From NCBI GenBank assembly GCA_963921425.1, contig OY992834.1, positions 6,882,001 to 6,946,000 on the forward strand: 64,000 nucleotides of DNA, read 5' to 3'. Position 1 is the stretch's first letter, and each line of letters begins with the position of its first letter. Below, piece after piece: positions 13,922 to 25,386 of this stretch. Both the position numbers and the translations under genes were made by a program. A model generated the notes under the pieces. The model saw nothing but the letters and a program-made list of their open reading frames with translations, made no database searches and was not told the origin of the DNA. This stretch comes from Dryas octopetala (taxonomy: Eukaryota > Streptophyta > Magnoliopsida > Rosales > Rosaceae).

Positions 13922-16132
13922 ATGGCGGCTCGGATGTTGCAGAGGCGAATAGGCTCACTCTTCTTCCCCAATCAGCAGCCTTACGCCCATGTATTCAAAG
14001 GTTAGGCCTCGTTCTCTATTGTCCCCACCCAAAACCCAGGAAACCATCTTCATGATATTGGGCTTTCTTAGATTACTTTGCTGGTGTTTTAATCAGTTGA
14101 AGATATGCAAATTGATTGCTATTGCAAGAAGCTTTTCGAAATTGAGTGATTGTCGGTTTCTTGCATTTGGGTCATGGCCTAATTTCTGATAATGTTCTGC
14201 TATTTGAAGTTTAGAAGATTCCACTGTTGTGTTTGGTTTCTAGGAGAACTGATGAAGTCATGAAACTGATGGAAGGCAAAATTTGAGGTCTTTGGCTCTC
14301 TTGTTATCTGAGTCTTATATTAAGGAATTTCAGACAATAATGAAACCAAATATGATTAATTGGATTAATTGTGAATTAGTGTGGACACTTTTAAGCTGGT
14401 AGAAGAGTTTGAGAAATGGAGTTTACAACTATGATGTTATAAGAACTATTCAAAGTAAAAATGCTAAAAATCATGTCTGTATTTCAGCACTTTAAGCTGT
14501 TGGACTTAATTGGAGATTGGAGATCAAACCCATTAGTGGAAGAGTAACAATAACACACCATAGATACATCCATACAAGATAATAAACAACTGAACACACA
14601 AAAAGACACAACAGACTTACATGGTTACTGTTCTTCACTTGAGATTCCAAGAGCGAAAAATACCTTGTAAAAAAGTGAAGACTCTCAATCCCTAAACCCA
14701 CCCCACCTTGTACACCTTTTCTCTATCTTAAGCCTCACAAGAAACAAATCCCACAACAGCTAAATAAAATATGTCTGTATGTCTGTAAGTTGGAGTCACC
14801 TAACCTTTATGTAGAGAATTTGAACCTCCAAGAAAGCAATATATATTTACAAAGCTCAACTCCAGTGAACCACGAGAAGAAAGAAGAGTCGCCTTCAAAA
14901 CCAAGGCCTTCACCTTCCCAAGACTATTAAGTATTCCTAAGGCACTTGTGGGAACTCATACCATGAGTTGAAGTACTCATACATAATGCATTGCAAAATG
15001 CATGATGCGCCTAACACTTTACACTCTGCAGAGCAGCGTTATCTGTGTCATGTTATCTAGTGTCAGGATTTGAGTATTTTGCCACAACTATGTTTTCAAT
15101 ATCTTAATTTAGATATATTTGTCATTATGGATTTGGAAGTAGTGCTTGGATAAAACAAGGAAACACTATGATGTTAAATTTGACCTTATTAGCTGCTTTT
15201 GGACTTGCTACTGTCCTCAAAGCTTTAATTTAATGCTAATGACCCAATTCTTTTGTGGTAGAATAAAAAATAAAAAAAATTTCTGATGATTGAAAATGTG
15301 TTAATTTTTTTTTCATAGACTATATTAAGTGTGAGATGGTTATTATATATTCTTCTCTTCACGGTGTTAGGACATGGGTGTTATGTGTTTGTCCACACTC
15401 ACACTCAGACACAAACATATTCACACATAATATTTGATACTCATCAATTTAGATACTGAAGACTAAAATGTCCTGATTGAACACTTAAAACAAACTCTAT
15501 TTGATTGATCTAATTCTAATAGTCCTTCTCCATTTCTTTCTCCCTCTTTGCTAAAGACCTTGTTGGTTAATCCGGACATTTATAAGTTCTACATGCATGC
15601 CTTGCCAATCTAAATGTTTTCCTGCTTAAAATGTATATAATTTTGATTGTTTGTTTGTTTATGCAAATTATTGCTGGCAGAACAAGTTGTTCCTTCTGCA
15701 TATACTGTCTTCAGAAAATATGAATTTGACAAAAGAAGTTTTCAGACGGAAACAAAGCCAACTAGTCTGGCTAATGAGGATCTTGACAACGTTTCCTCCC
15801 ACTTGAATACTATCAACAGTGATTCTGTGAAAGTTTCTGCTGCATCCAACTTGAAAATATCCCCAAGGCATGACCTTGCCTTGATCTTTACTTGCAATGT
15901 TTGTGAAACAAGATCTATGAAGACAGTATGTCGAGAATCATATGAGAAAGGTGTGGTGGTGGCACGTTGTGGCGGATGTAACAATAACCACCTGATTGCT
16001 GATCATCTTGGGTGGTTTGGAGAACCGGGAAGTGTTGAGGATTTTTTGGCTGCCCGTGGGGAGGAGGTGAAAAAAGGTTCTGCTGATACACTGAATCTGA
16101 CTCTTGAAGATTTAGCCAGAATGAAAAAGTGA
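13922..16132 (+). CDS. DNL-type (Zim17/HEP) zinc-finger protein, organellar
   Basis: Two exons, 13922-14000 and 15681-16132, separated by a 1680-bp GT/AG intron. Joined in frame they give 176 residues. Exon 1 encodes 26 residues rich in Arg, Ala and Ser with no acid (MAARMLQRRIGS...), a typical mitochondrial targeting start. The C-terminal half carries the zinc-ribbon pairs CNVC (98-101) and CGGC (123-126) and the family signature as DHLGWF (134-139), in place of the usual DNLGWF. Zim17/HEP proteins keep mitochondrial or plastid Hsp70 soluble and active during import. A region of about 60 residues between the leader and the finger is not conserved. The first exon is identified by splice phase: its last base G completes a GAA codon with exon 2. 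Mitochondrial location is inferred. Confidence 0.85.
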
Positions 16133-16331
16133 AAGAGTTCAATTTGAGTTATCAGAATGTAGCTTTTAATATAAAATGTTCTCAAGTTAATAGACAATAA
16201 TACATTTATAATAGTTCAAATGTAGGAAGTTCTTTACTAACAACCAGCATTAGTGTCTACTTGTACTTGTATACCATTATTGGTTCATGCATGCCTGCTG
16301 TACCCAACGAGGATTTACCATTTACCTTGAA
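16133..16331. other. 3' UTR of the Zim17-like gene
   Basis: AT-rich, ends where the block shared with 40.35 kb starts. 'aataatacatttataat' near 16195 could hold the polyadenylation signal. Confidence 0.4.
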
Positions 16332-16720
16332 TGAAGATGTGGTGCTCTTCTCCAAGATTCAAGTGTGGTTTGGTTGTTCCATTTTTGCTTCTTGGGTTTT
16401 ATTTTGTGCTTCTGTAATTGATACACATTTATTTGGTTGATGAGAGATTTGAGGAAAGATAGTGTTTGAATTGATCTCAGCAACCGACAAATGTACAGTT
16501 CAATCTTTTAGTTCTTTGCGTTTTGAGAGAAAGACCTATTTTGATAGGCTCGAATAATTCATGATCGAATTGATCAACTTAATTGCCCCTTCGGGGAAAT
16601 GGAAATCCAATAAAATTGACTATACAGAGAAGATTAGCATAGTCCTGCCCAAGGATGACACGAATAAATTAAGACATTGATCAGCTTTAGTTGGTTAATT
16701 GCCAATTCAAGATAAAAAAA
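16332..16720. repeat. Duplicated block, copy 1 (partner at 40351-40770)
   Basis: From 'tgaagatgtggtgctcttct' to 'caattcaagataaaaaaa' this stretch matches 40351-40770 nearly base for base, including a U6-like segment. Copy 2 lies just 3' of the defensin gene, copy 1 just 3' of the Zim17-like gene; no defensin sequence is present beside copy 1. The match resumes at 17219-17262 versus 40771-40806, so copy 1 is split by about 500 bp. Confidence 0.8.
16585..16683 (+). pseudogene. U6 snRNA pseudogene 1
   Basis: Shows the U6 landmarks in order: a 5' stem-like 'ccccttcgggg', 'aataaaattg', the near-invariant 'acagagaagattagcat' box, and 'aaggatgacacg'. It differs from real U6 at many places: an insertion after the 5' stem, loss of several bases between 'agcat' and 'aaggatg', and a changed 3' end without a clean T terminator. 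The plant U6 upstream sequence element and correctly spaced TATA box were not found. It is a decayed copy and not an expressed spliceosomal RNA gene. Confidence 0.8.
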
Positions 16721-17218
16721 TTGTAATTTTATATAAATTAAAACAATGAAAATAAAGTTTTTTTTTTTTTGGCCACTTAATGAAAATAAAGTTTAATCAA
16801 CTGAATTTGATCATATTCATAAAAAACATTAACTTTTTTATTGTTTTATTTAGGGTGACAATTTTCACACTCTAATTTTATACGTTTGTACTTTTTTTTT
16901 AATGCTTTAATAATCAAACAAATAAAGGAAGAAAAATAAAGGAGAAAAGTGCAAGTGTAATAAATAGGAATGTGAAAATCGCTACCTGTAGTTAAATGGT
17001 GGTTTTCGACTTAGATAAACAAAATCATAATTTCATTGTTTTTAGAAAAAAAAAATGTAAATTGCTTTAAATACTCTTAAGAAAACAACAAAATTATCTT
17101 TTTACTTCTGATCTTATTTCTTTTATTTGTTTTTTACCTTATGAAAATGTCCAAAACTTGCAAGCTAAATCTTAAACAAATTATAAGTGATTAAAGAGTA
17201 GTTTTGTGCCTGGCCAAA
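16721..17218. other. AT-rich insertion splitting the duplicated block
   Basis: About 500 bp absent from the partner copy near 40770. It is AT-rich with several T and A runs and ends with the short direct repeat 'agagtagttttgtg' / 'agagtagttatgtg' (about 17195 and 17231). No coding capacity or clear terminal repeats were seen. A deletion in the other copy would explain the same difference. Confidence 0.45.
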
Positions 17219-17513
17219 AAAAAAGAAGAAGAGTAGTTATGTGATTTAAAATAAAATCTGTATTATATTGGGGTTCACATGTAGAAACAGGTGATGGCCA
17301 TTTAAGCTTTCGATCTCCATTTGGCCAAAAAATATGGAATGTCATAACACACCGAACAAAACACCAAACAAATTAATAAACACAGGTACTAGATGATCCA
17401 AAAAATTCCAATCCAAAATAAATTATATAACAGGATATGGTCGAGTCCGATGTACCAAACGAGCGTGCTTAAAAAAAGAAAAGCAGGTCATGGCTTTAAT
17501 TCTGCTGGCAAAT

Positions 17514-20500
17514 TTAGTAACTCCTGCCCCAGTAGGTCCACTTCTTCGCTGGCTTTTCCGAGGCAAAGCAAAGTGTCCCTGCACAAAAGTTGCATTAGTA
17601 TAATTTCTAACCAAAATCAATGTGCTACTTGATTTGAAACATTAATGCCCTACTTAATTTACCACATTAATGAACATGTTATGAAGATATGCAAGCATAT
17701 GAACCTAAAAATTTACCTTCAGGAAGTTCAGGCTGATTCAACGGGGAGCAGGGCGACTTAGCAGCTCCAGTTTCACCCTTTGTCCGTGTTATTACATCCT
17801 CTTCTACTTCCTAATGAATACAAAAGTAAAAAAAAAAAAAATCAGAGCTACACAATTAAGAGCATATATTTATTAATGAGTATTACAGTACGTACCTTTT
17901 CATCGCACCAAGGAGCGAAGATAATTTTCTTTTGGTTCAAAGCTTCCATAAATTCTTTCCATGTGATTGCAACCTTGACACAAGCATCCTGTTTCACCTT
18001 TGCAACATCAAACATACTTTCCTGAATCTTGGCCAACATATCTTCTACTTGGTTAACAAGGTCGTTCCGAGGAATGTCCACTTTTTTAAAATTGTCACAA
18101 CAAACAAAGCGCACCTAAAACCAAGATGAACATAATTCAATTCTTTTAGTGAATCACTAACAATGACATTCCTCGAAAGCACGATGTAAGAACCCACAAT
18201 ATTTTTTTTAAACAACATATTAATTATTACAAATCTTTTAAGCTAATTTTATAAAACGCTCACATATATGTTAAAACCAGGAGCAACTAGATGGAAGATG
18301 AAACTGTATGGTTATGGAACACAACAAACAAATATAAAGGATAAGGATGCAAGTAGATGGAAAATCACAAATTAAATGAAATATAGTCTTACTTGATTAT
18401 TGACTAATTCCTTTGGTCCAATTTCAATCCTTAGAGGAACACCTTTCATTTCCCAATGTGAATATTTCCAACCCGGTGAATAGTTGTCTCTTAAATCTGC
18501 CTCAACCCGAAGACCAGCTCCCGTCAAGGTAACCACAGTTTCATTGCAGGCATCAAATATGGCTTGAATATCAAAATCCTTGTAATGCAATGGAATCACA
18601 ATAGCCTGTAAAGGTGCCACTTTAGGTGGCAATACCAAGCCTCGGCCATCTCCATGCACCATCACCATCACTCCAATCTGAAATTGATAATGGCAAATAA
18701 ATCACAACAGAATTAATTATAAGTTAACGGCAATCTTACAAGTTTCATGTCTTCGAGAAAGCACACTTACCGTTTGAGTACTATAAGCCCAAAAGTTGTG
18801 CCAAACCATGCTATTTTCTCCTTTTTCATTCTCAAAATCAATTAATTGGCCCAAACAATTTGAGGTGGCACCTTGTATACTACAGCCAGTGTTTGGAATA
18901 CAAGCCTGCATGTGTAAAATTAATAATACTGAAGACTACCACAGAGGAGGCATAAAAAAAAATGCTTAATTAAAGGGCATATCAAGTACCTCCACAGTGG
19001 TGGTGTAAAGAGCACCCGCAAATTTCTTGAGCTCGCTTTTAAATCCCTTCACAACAGGAACTGCCAAATATTCCTCATATATCCTTCTGTACAAATCCAA
19101 TATCTCAAAGACCTAAAATCAGCACAAACATTCAGAAACAAACCACCTTCAAAGTTTTTCTCTCCGAGAGATACTATTAGCAAGCACATAAATAATCAGA
19201 TATTAGGTGAATGCATATATAAAAGAAAGAAAGCTTGCATGGAATAATTTCCTGTAATAGATGGAATAAATATAGCTTTAGGCTGATATGAATATAAAAT
19301 ATCACTTAGCCAATTAATAAATGAAACAAAGGGTACAATTAACCATGAAGAAACTGCAGCTTCTACTAATGTTTCTAGAATCTGCAGACGTGGGAACAAT
19401 ATCCAGGCTAACAATCGTTAAAAGAAAAAATTAATAATAACAAAAAAAAAAAAAAAAAAAAAAGTGGTCCATACTCCATACATACGCTAATGTCTTTATT
19501 TAACTCAACCGAGCAAACTCAACTAATCCCTTATCCATAAAACAAAATGAAATTAGCTACATAATAGGACACTGAATGTGAAAACAAAAATCCCAGTGAT
19601 TCAAAGCTCTTTATCTGCATCTTCCTTTGTTGCAAAAGCTGTATAGCCTTCTTGCAAAAAAAAACTGCCGACACCTAAAAAATATAGAGACAATAAATTT
19701 TGAGACAATGCAATATAAGATAATGGTCAAAAGGACAAAATTAAAGAAAGTGGCCATGTAACATAGAGGACAATTGGCAGCCCTGACTAAGGTTGCAACC
19801 AATACTTGCTCAAAAGGATTAGAAACGTTAACTTATTGTGTCATTGTCTATTTGTAAAAGGGCTGGCCCTTCCAACCCTTTGGGCCAAAAAAGCCCAGGG
19901 CCTGGGCCTGGCTAGCCCGGCCCATTTTACAGGCCTAGAATGGGGTATAGACATGTCAAAACCATGAAGTCAAAGGAACTACCTGATGAAGGGAATAGGA
20001 TTGCTGAACTTCCACGGAACATCGCACCACTGATTTACCTTCAATGGTAAGTCGTATCGCCTAATTTTCTTAGAGAAATACGGATACATAATAGTCTCCC
20101 TTGTTGGACGGATTGCAACAGGCACCTCCAAGTCAGAATTTCCAGCCTTGGTGACCCAAGCAACCTACTTACGAAAATTAAAGGCATGGAAAAAGAGGTA
20201 GAATAAGAAAATCACATGCACAAACAGCAATATAGTTTACTGGTGAACAACAGGTTAGGTTCAATCATCATGCCAAGAGAGTACTATTTCTAACCTCTGA
20301 AGAAAAACCGTCTATATGATCCTTGTCTCATTCCAGAGCAGCAGAAGTTACAGTGGGGAAGATGATTTCTTGTATATTCATTTCCTTTATTTGTGCATTG
20401 AAAAATTCCTACGCATTAACAGCATTGGAAAGTGATCAACTGTGCTGGAGTTGGAGTTATCATGGCAAACTTTTAAAACGAATACAAAATTATGAGAGCA

Positions 20501-20929
20501 TAAGCTAGGAAAGTATTAAAAGTAAAAACAGGTAGATACTGTTCAGAACTTGACTTTTGGATGTACATTTGAATTGAGCACTTAAGGACTACACTTGCAA
20601 GGTGTCATCAGGATGCTAACATCAAATGGGTGTTCATTAATTCAAATACCAAAGAGGACACAATTTGACAGTATGATTGTGTGACTAAATAAGAAAAAAC
20701 AATGCTTACTTTCATGGTATTCCAAATGCACATTGTCCGTGACAGTAAACTATAACAATCAAGGATATCATGATCTTTAATCATCTCACCACGAACAACA
20801 ACCTGCACAAAACAATTCAACATGATACTTATTCTGTAAAAGATATTTAGTAAAAGATATTTATTAAAATAAAGACAGGTATACCTCAGAATACCACTCT
20901 CCGAAATTCTCATCCTTCTTATTGGAAAG
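17514..20929 (-). pseudogene. Prolyl-tRNA synthetase pseudogene A
   Basis: Minus-strand remains of a cytosolic-type proline-tRNA ligase (class II). Recognisable exons: about 20885-20929 (KKDENFGEWYSEV), 20710-20802, 20295-20408, 19983-20164 ([13 protein letters not shown]), 19607-19674 (motif-2 region), about 18990-19110 ([13 protein letters not shown]...), 18775-18906, 18400-18680 (GVMVMVHGD...GLVLPPKVAP), 17890-18115, and final pieces to the stop at 17514-17516 (WGRSY). It cannot make the enzyme. There is an in-frame TGA at 20328-20330, a run of 9 T (19656-19664 region) that shifts the frame just inside the motif-2 exon, the donor after that exon reads CT in place of GT (19605-19606), and the N-terminal exons are missing. 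A functional parent gene should exist elsewhere. Confidence 0.85.
19441..19463. repeat. Poly-A run in a ProRS pseudogene intron
   Basis: A long A tract inside pseudogene A; the matching part of copy B has only short T runs. Simple sequence. Confidence 0.7.
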
Positions 20930-21054
20930 CAGTCGTTTGGTCGGTTGGATCCACAGACAAGCTGTTTTAGACTTTCGAAGTTTTCTTGCAAAATCAGGGG
21001 AGTAACCAAAATTTGTTTCCAATTCTCGAACTTCCATATTGAAAATACCTGCGC

Positions 21055-22018
21055 CTACTTTGTAGAAGTCTTTTTTTTTTTCACCGAAGATGCCTTACGG
21101 GTTGGTCCGTAACAAAAGTATATGCAATTGGCCTTGCATCCCGAGGCCTCAAAAGAGAAGGAAGAACTATTACTACCGATAAACAAAGTTCTATTTTCCA
21201 AACTCCGAAACTGAACACAAATAGCCATTACCAAATAGAACATTGAAAACCCTAATCTCCGTGTTCCTTCCACTAGATAGGCGACAAACAACCATTAATA
21301 AACTCCCTGCTGATTCAACCAGATACATCCTATATTTCACACCCTTATCCAGAAGGATCATCTTTTGAACAACCACACTTGTATTTTCATTCTTAGGCTC
21401 TTCAATGTTACATACGAAAACAGGGCCATTTTGGCTCACAGCATAAAATTTTCCCTTGTAATAAGTTAAATCATGAAATCTATCTCTACTACGTAGTGTT
21501 GTCCAACTTTTATCTCCTGGTCTCCACAATGCCAATATGCCATCATCATATACAGCCATGACTACGAAATCTGAAAGTGATGTACAAGACGGGCTCGATG
21601 AAAAAACAAATTTTTCTACCAGGGGAGAGTCTATAAAATAACCTGAACTGAAAAAATCTAGTAACTTAATTTGGGAATTATAGAAGGGGTCTATAAGAGT
21701 AACTTCCCTGTTCGAAGCTCGTATGGGTAAAGTGATAAGCCACTCAAAAGACAAATAATAGCATAACTTTCCCACAGCAGCTTCTGGCAAATTGAGTTTG
21801 CCACACCTATCTACTGCCAAACTGTAATATTCCCGATGGGTCGGCGTGTATCCTTCAACATTTTGATCCTCTCCCATTATAAACAAAACTTGATTCTTCT
21901 GTGATGCAACTCTCCAAATCTTACAAACTGCACGCATTCGCATAAACTCTTCCATAGAACTTGCAAATTTGGCGACATTGACAACAATATCTTCAAGATG
22001 ATACCAGTCAACCGCCAA
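21055..22018 (-). pseudogene. F-box / DUF295 (KIB-type) gene, disabled
   Basis: The minus strand encodes a short F-box (VDWYHLEDIVVNVAKFASS..RAVCKIWR) followed by a DUF295 beta-propeller-like region (SFEWLITLPIR, TLIDPFYN, GKFYAVSQNGPVF). Relatives are SCF substrate receptors of the SKIP23 type. It is disabled in two visible ways. At the place where the family starts with Met-x-Val-Asp-Trp the codon is TTG (22016-22018), with an in-frame stop just upstream. Near 21215-21245 the frame shifts: the main frame ends at EFGK (21191), while the typical C-terminal DUF295 stretch (SLENRTLFIGSNSS, GCKANCIYF) continues in the next frame to about 21060. Its 5' end is mirrored in an inverted copy directly upstream (see hairpin). 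It sits between two tRNA-synthetase pseudogenes. Confidence 0.8.
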
Positions 22019-22188
22019 TGTTTAGAGAAAACTACAAGTAGTAACTGATATCTTGTAGTTTTCTCTAAACATTGGCAGTTGACTGGTATCATCTTGAAGA
22101 TATTGTTGTCAATGTCGCCAAATTTGCAAGTTCTATGGAAGAGTTTATGCGAATGCGTGCAGTTTGTAAGATTTGGAGAGCTGCATCA
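21902..22188. repeat. 137-bp near-perfect hairpin at the F-box 5' end
   Basis: Arms 21902-22038 and 22052-22188 with a 13-base loop. Position p pairs with 44090-p. By eye only two mismatches occur (22013/22077 and 21909/22181), i.e. 135 of 137 paired. The left arm is the start of the F-box reading frame; the right arm is an inverted copy of it. Such an arrangement would give a long dsRNA stem if transcribed across the centre. Confidence 0.9.
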
Positions 22189-22712
22189 GATAGTTGGTTA
22201 ATGGTTGGAGAGCTGCATCACAAAGAGAAAACTGCATGTGGATAACATAGTTATTAATGGTTGGGATTTCATATGACCAGATTGAGTTGGTTAAAGAAAT
22301 TGCAACTTAAGCTTGTCATATGACCAAATCGAGTTGGCTAAGCATTTATAGACTTATAGCTTAGCATTTATAACCTAAGCAATTACGAAATCTAGCAGAT
22401 AGCATGTAGCAGGCAATTAAATCCATTGATGCCTGGAAATCAAGGATTATTATGAAACACTGCACACAAATGAACTGTATGCAGGCAATTAAACACAACA
22501 GCAATCACTATGACCTAGAAACATGAGTTACACCAGCATAATTTTTCAAAATTGTGACAAATTAGAAACATCAACAATCACTGCAGTGCGAGTTAGAAAT
22601 CACATTACCATTGCCTCCACCACTACTCAACTTAAGAAAGAATCACTTTTGTAACTAGAAGCCATAGTTTACCACATGTTTAGTCAGCAGAGTAATTGGA
22701 CGTAAGGGAATT
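22189..22712. other. Spacer between hairpin and MetRS pseudogene
   Basis: AT-rich. The end of the right hairpin arm is partly repeated: 'ttggagagctgcatca' recurs as 'ttggagagctgcatca' about 32 bp later (22173 and 22205). A second short duplication is 'ttgagttggttaaag' / 'tcgagttggctaagc'. No gene is seen. Confidence 0.5.
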
Positions 22713-24664
22713 TTAACCTGAAACTTCTGTTTTCTTGAGTTGCTCTGCCACCTTCACGACTTTAGCTTCTTCCCTCTCCTTTCTATCAGCTTGGCTTCCA
22801 GCAAACTTCTTCCTTAAGGATTCCACTTCTTCATCTTTCAATTCCTTCAATAATGGCTCTGGTTTCCCAATATTGTGACCAATAGGTACAATATCCCAAG
22901 GCCGTTTTGCCCTATCAATATCTCCTTTATCACTGCAAAGGCGCAAAGTGATATGTGCGTCTCAGGAGGCAAATTAAGCTGCTTAAATACCTTGAATGCA
23001 ATTAAAAGAAAGAAAACAAAATATCTCAGCATGGATAATTATAGTAATACTACGTGATCACAAAAAATATTTCAGAGTGACACAAACATTTGCAAACAAA
23101 ATTTATTACCTCGATAGACAATGATGGCAGAAAAGGCTCTAACAAACAAGCAAGAAGATGCACTAGGCCCACTGAAGTTCTCACAACAATAGCACAGCAA
23201 GGTTGGTCTTCCTTGTAAAGCTTCCAGAACTGGCTTTCCTGCATTGTAATTATAGATGGTGCAACTTAGTACTTACATATGGTTCAATTTAGTACTTATA
23301 GATGGTGCAACTTAGCAGCAGCTTTCACAGCCACGTCCAGGCAATACACTTAAAAAGTACCTCAAACAAAGGTTAAGAAATGCTTACTTGCAGATATGCG
23401 CTCCCTTTACTACAAATTTCCATTGCTTTTTCGAGTCCTTGCTTTAGTAACCTACACAAATTGCAGATAAGAATGTTAATGCCAAGGACAGAGAAATGTG
23501 TAAAAGGCAGAAGGGAGGAGAACCTTCCAGTCATTTACTACAACAACACAGTCATCTAAATGTAAAATGTCAATCACCTCCTCCATGGCTTCTATATATT
23601 GCTCTACATCTTTACCAACTTTTTCAGCTAATTTCTCAGTCAAAGGATCTGAGTCTGCATGCAGAGCATCTGGAACAAGAGAGCCATATTCTTTACCTCT
23701 TTACCTGTACACGGAATTTGTTAAGTTTATATTATATGCGAAGCAGTTTTGTTATTATTGTTGGCGAAAAAAGTTTAAGGGAACAAGAATTAATAATAAA
23801 ATGATTCCTTAACTAATTTAATAACAGTCAGCATGCTATTAATCTTGTGTTTGTGTGTGCTGCGTGTGATTGGTTTTCTGTTTTTCAATTGTCGCAAGTC
23901 ATCTCTAGTTCTAGGTCTAATTTACATCAAAGAACAAAGATCTCAAGGGATTAAAAATCAAAAATTAATTTGTCAAAGACGAATATGCTTAATACTTCCA
24001 GAAACCAAAGGGCTAACCAACCTGAAGGTTTGACAACAAAACTCAAAACTCCGTTGATAAAGTTGCCAAGGTTGTTCAGCAGTTCTTTGTTGAGCTTGGC
24101 TTGCAAGTCGTCCCAGGTACATAATGTGTCTGATACCTATTTTACCAAAAGAAAACATCAAACAGGCAACAAAAGATACAGTGAGAGAAGGATACACATT
24201 ACAACCACCAAGAGAATAAAAAATGAAGATTATTGCCAAAAGAAGAAATTAAAAAAGATGGGATCAATAAAACTACCTCGGGCCGATTGGCTAGCAATGG
24301 CTTGGCGTACCTCTGCCTGCTGCGGTGTTGATGTACACCCGAATTGGTCGAAGCTTATCTTTAACCACTCATAAACCTCCCTATGAATCGCATGATATTT
24401 GTCGCAAATCTGTCGGGGGCTACAGTGTTCTTCAAGTGCTTTTGTTTCAGTGGCTGTTCCGCACTCGTCGGTGCCACAGATGTATACTACGTTGTGGCCC
24501 CGGAGACGGCAGAAGTGTGCGAAAACATCGGCACTCAAGACACAGCCGATGATGTTGCCGAGGTCAGGGACATTGTTGACATAAGGCAAGGCGCTGGTGA
24601 TGAGGATGTTGCGCTTGCCAGGTATTGGTAGCTTGGGGGGGTCCGAAACTGCAATCCCTCCCAT
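22713..24664 (-). pseudogene. Methionyl-tRNA synthetase pseudogene (internally deleted)
   Basis: The minus strand starts with an intact ATG (24664) and the N-terminal catalytic part of a cytosolic Met[16 protein letters not shown], then [17 protein letters not shown]. Homology stops after [13 protein letters not shown] (about 24290). The next MetRS sequence, 24030-24136 (VSDTLCTWDDLQAKLNKELLNN), already belongs to the anticodon-binding domain. About 300 residues, including the KMSKS loop, are therefore missing. Later exons follow in order: about 23580-23690 (LTEKLAEKVGKDVEQYIEAMEE), 23385-23455, 23110-23240 (ESQFWKLYKEDQP...), 22930-22990 and 22713-22930. The HIGH-like motif reads DLGN in place of HLGN: the catalytic His is Asp (24563-24565). 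The stop at 22713 ends it before the C-terminal tRNA-binding (EMAP-II-like) domain. No enzyme activity is possible; transcription is possible because the 5' end is kept. Confidence 0.85.
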
Positions 24665-24828
24665 GTTGTTAATCCCTAAACACCTAATTAGAAATCACCT
24701 TATATTTATATATGAGGGAGAGAAATGAGAGAGACAGACGGCGAGGGAGAGAAGGCGAGTGTGAGCTCGAGAGGGAGGCGGCGCCAGAGAGAGTGGTCTG
24801 TCTAGGTTTAGTTTTTTGACTTGTCTTT
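24665..24828 (-). promoter_or_regulatory. 5' leader/promoter remnant of the MetRS pseudogene
   Basis: GA-rich on the plus strand (CT-rich on the gene strand), like a plant 5' UTR, with 'tatatttatatatg' at 24698-24711. It ends at the first foldback element. Confidence 0.35.
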
Positions 24829-25386
24829 TGAGGAGGTGTTTCCAACTCAGACTTTAAAAGATTTTTGATGAATTTTAAAATTCATAGAATTCATCAAAAT
24901 TCAATGAATTAGATAGAATTCTTATAAAATTTGTTATATGTAAAAAATGCATTCAAATCCATCTAAATCTATTAAAATCATTCACTTAATGAAATCCATG
25001 ACTTTTTGAGGACACCTGGATTTCGTTGGAATCCATTAAAATCTGAGTTTTGATACTTAAGGGGGGTGTCCCCAACTTAGATTTCATTGGATTTTAAAAG
25101 TCCAATGAAATCTAGGTGTTCCCAATTTGGATTTTAATGGATTTCAATGAACTTTAGGTGTTCCCAACTCAGATTTTAATGGATTCCAATGAAATTCAGG
25201 TGTCCTCAAAAAGTCATGGATTTCATTAAGTGAAGGATTTGGATGGATTTGGTTGGATTTGAAGGCATTTTTTACACATAACAAATTCCATAAGAATTCC
25301 AACAAATTCCTTTGGATTTTGATAGATTCTATGGATTTTAAAATCCATTAAACTCCTTTAAAATCTGAGTTGGGGACACCCCTCTA
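24829..25386. mobile_element. Foldback MITE, outer element
   Basis: Arms of about 230 bp: 24829-25060 reads 'gaggaggtgtttccaactca...', and the complement of about 25150-25386 reads 'gaggggtgtccccaactca...'. Inside both arms the words 'cacttaatgaaatccatgac' and 'ttttgaggacacctg' are shared. It is a non-autonomous element with no coding sequence. The ends resemble the second element that overlaps it. Confidence 0.7.

Larger units (their letters stand above)
17262..20929. repeat. Inverted repeat, left arm (partner 30484-34024)
   Basis: Reading right to left, this arm carries the same exon, intron and 3' flank sequence as 30484-34024. Outer match points are 'tatattggggttcacatgtagaaa' type sequence at 17265 and its complement ending at 34024. 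The inner match ends in the exon reading NKKDENFGEW. Introns are shared, so the copies arose as DNA and not by retroposition. Short sample alignments suggest roughly 85-90 percent identity. Confidence 0.85.

Noticed and set aside
16585..16683. Functional U6 snRNA gene
   Set aside because: Insertion, internal losses, altered 3' end and no plant U6 promoter elements at the right spacing.
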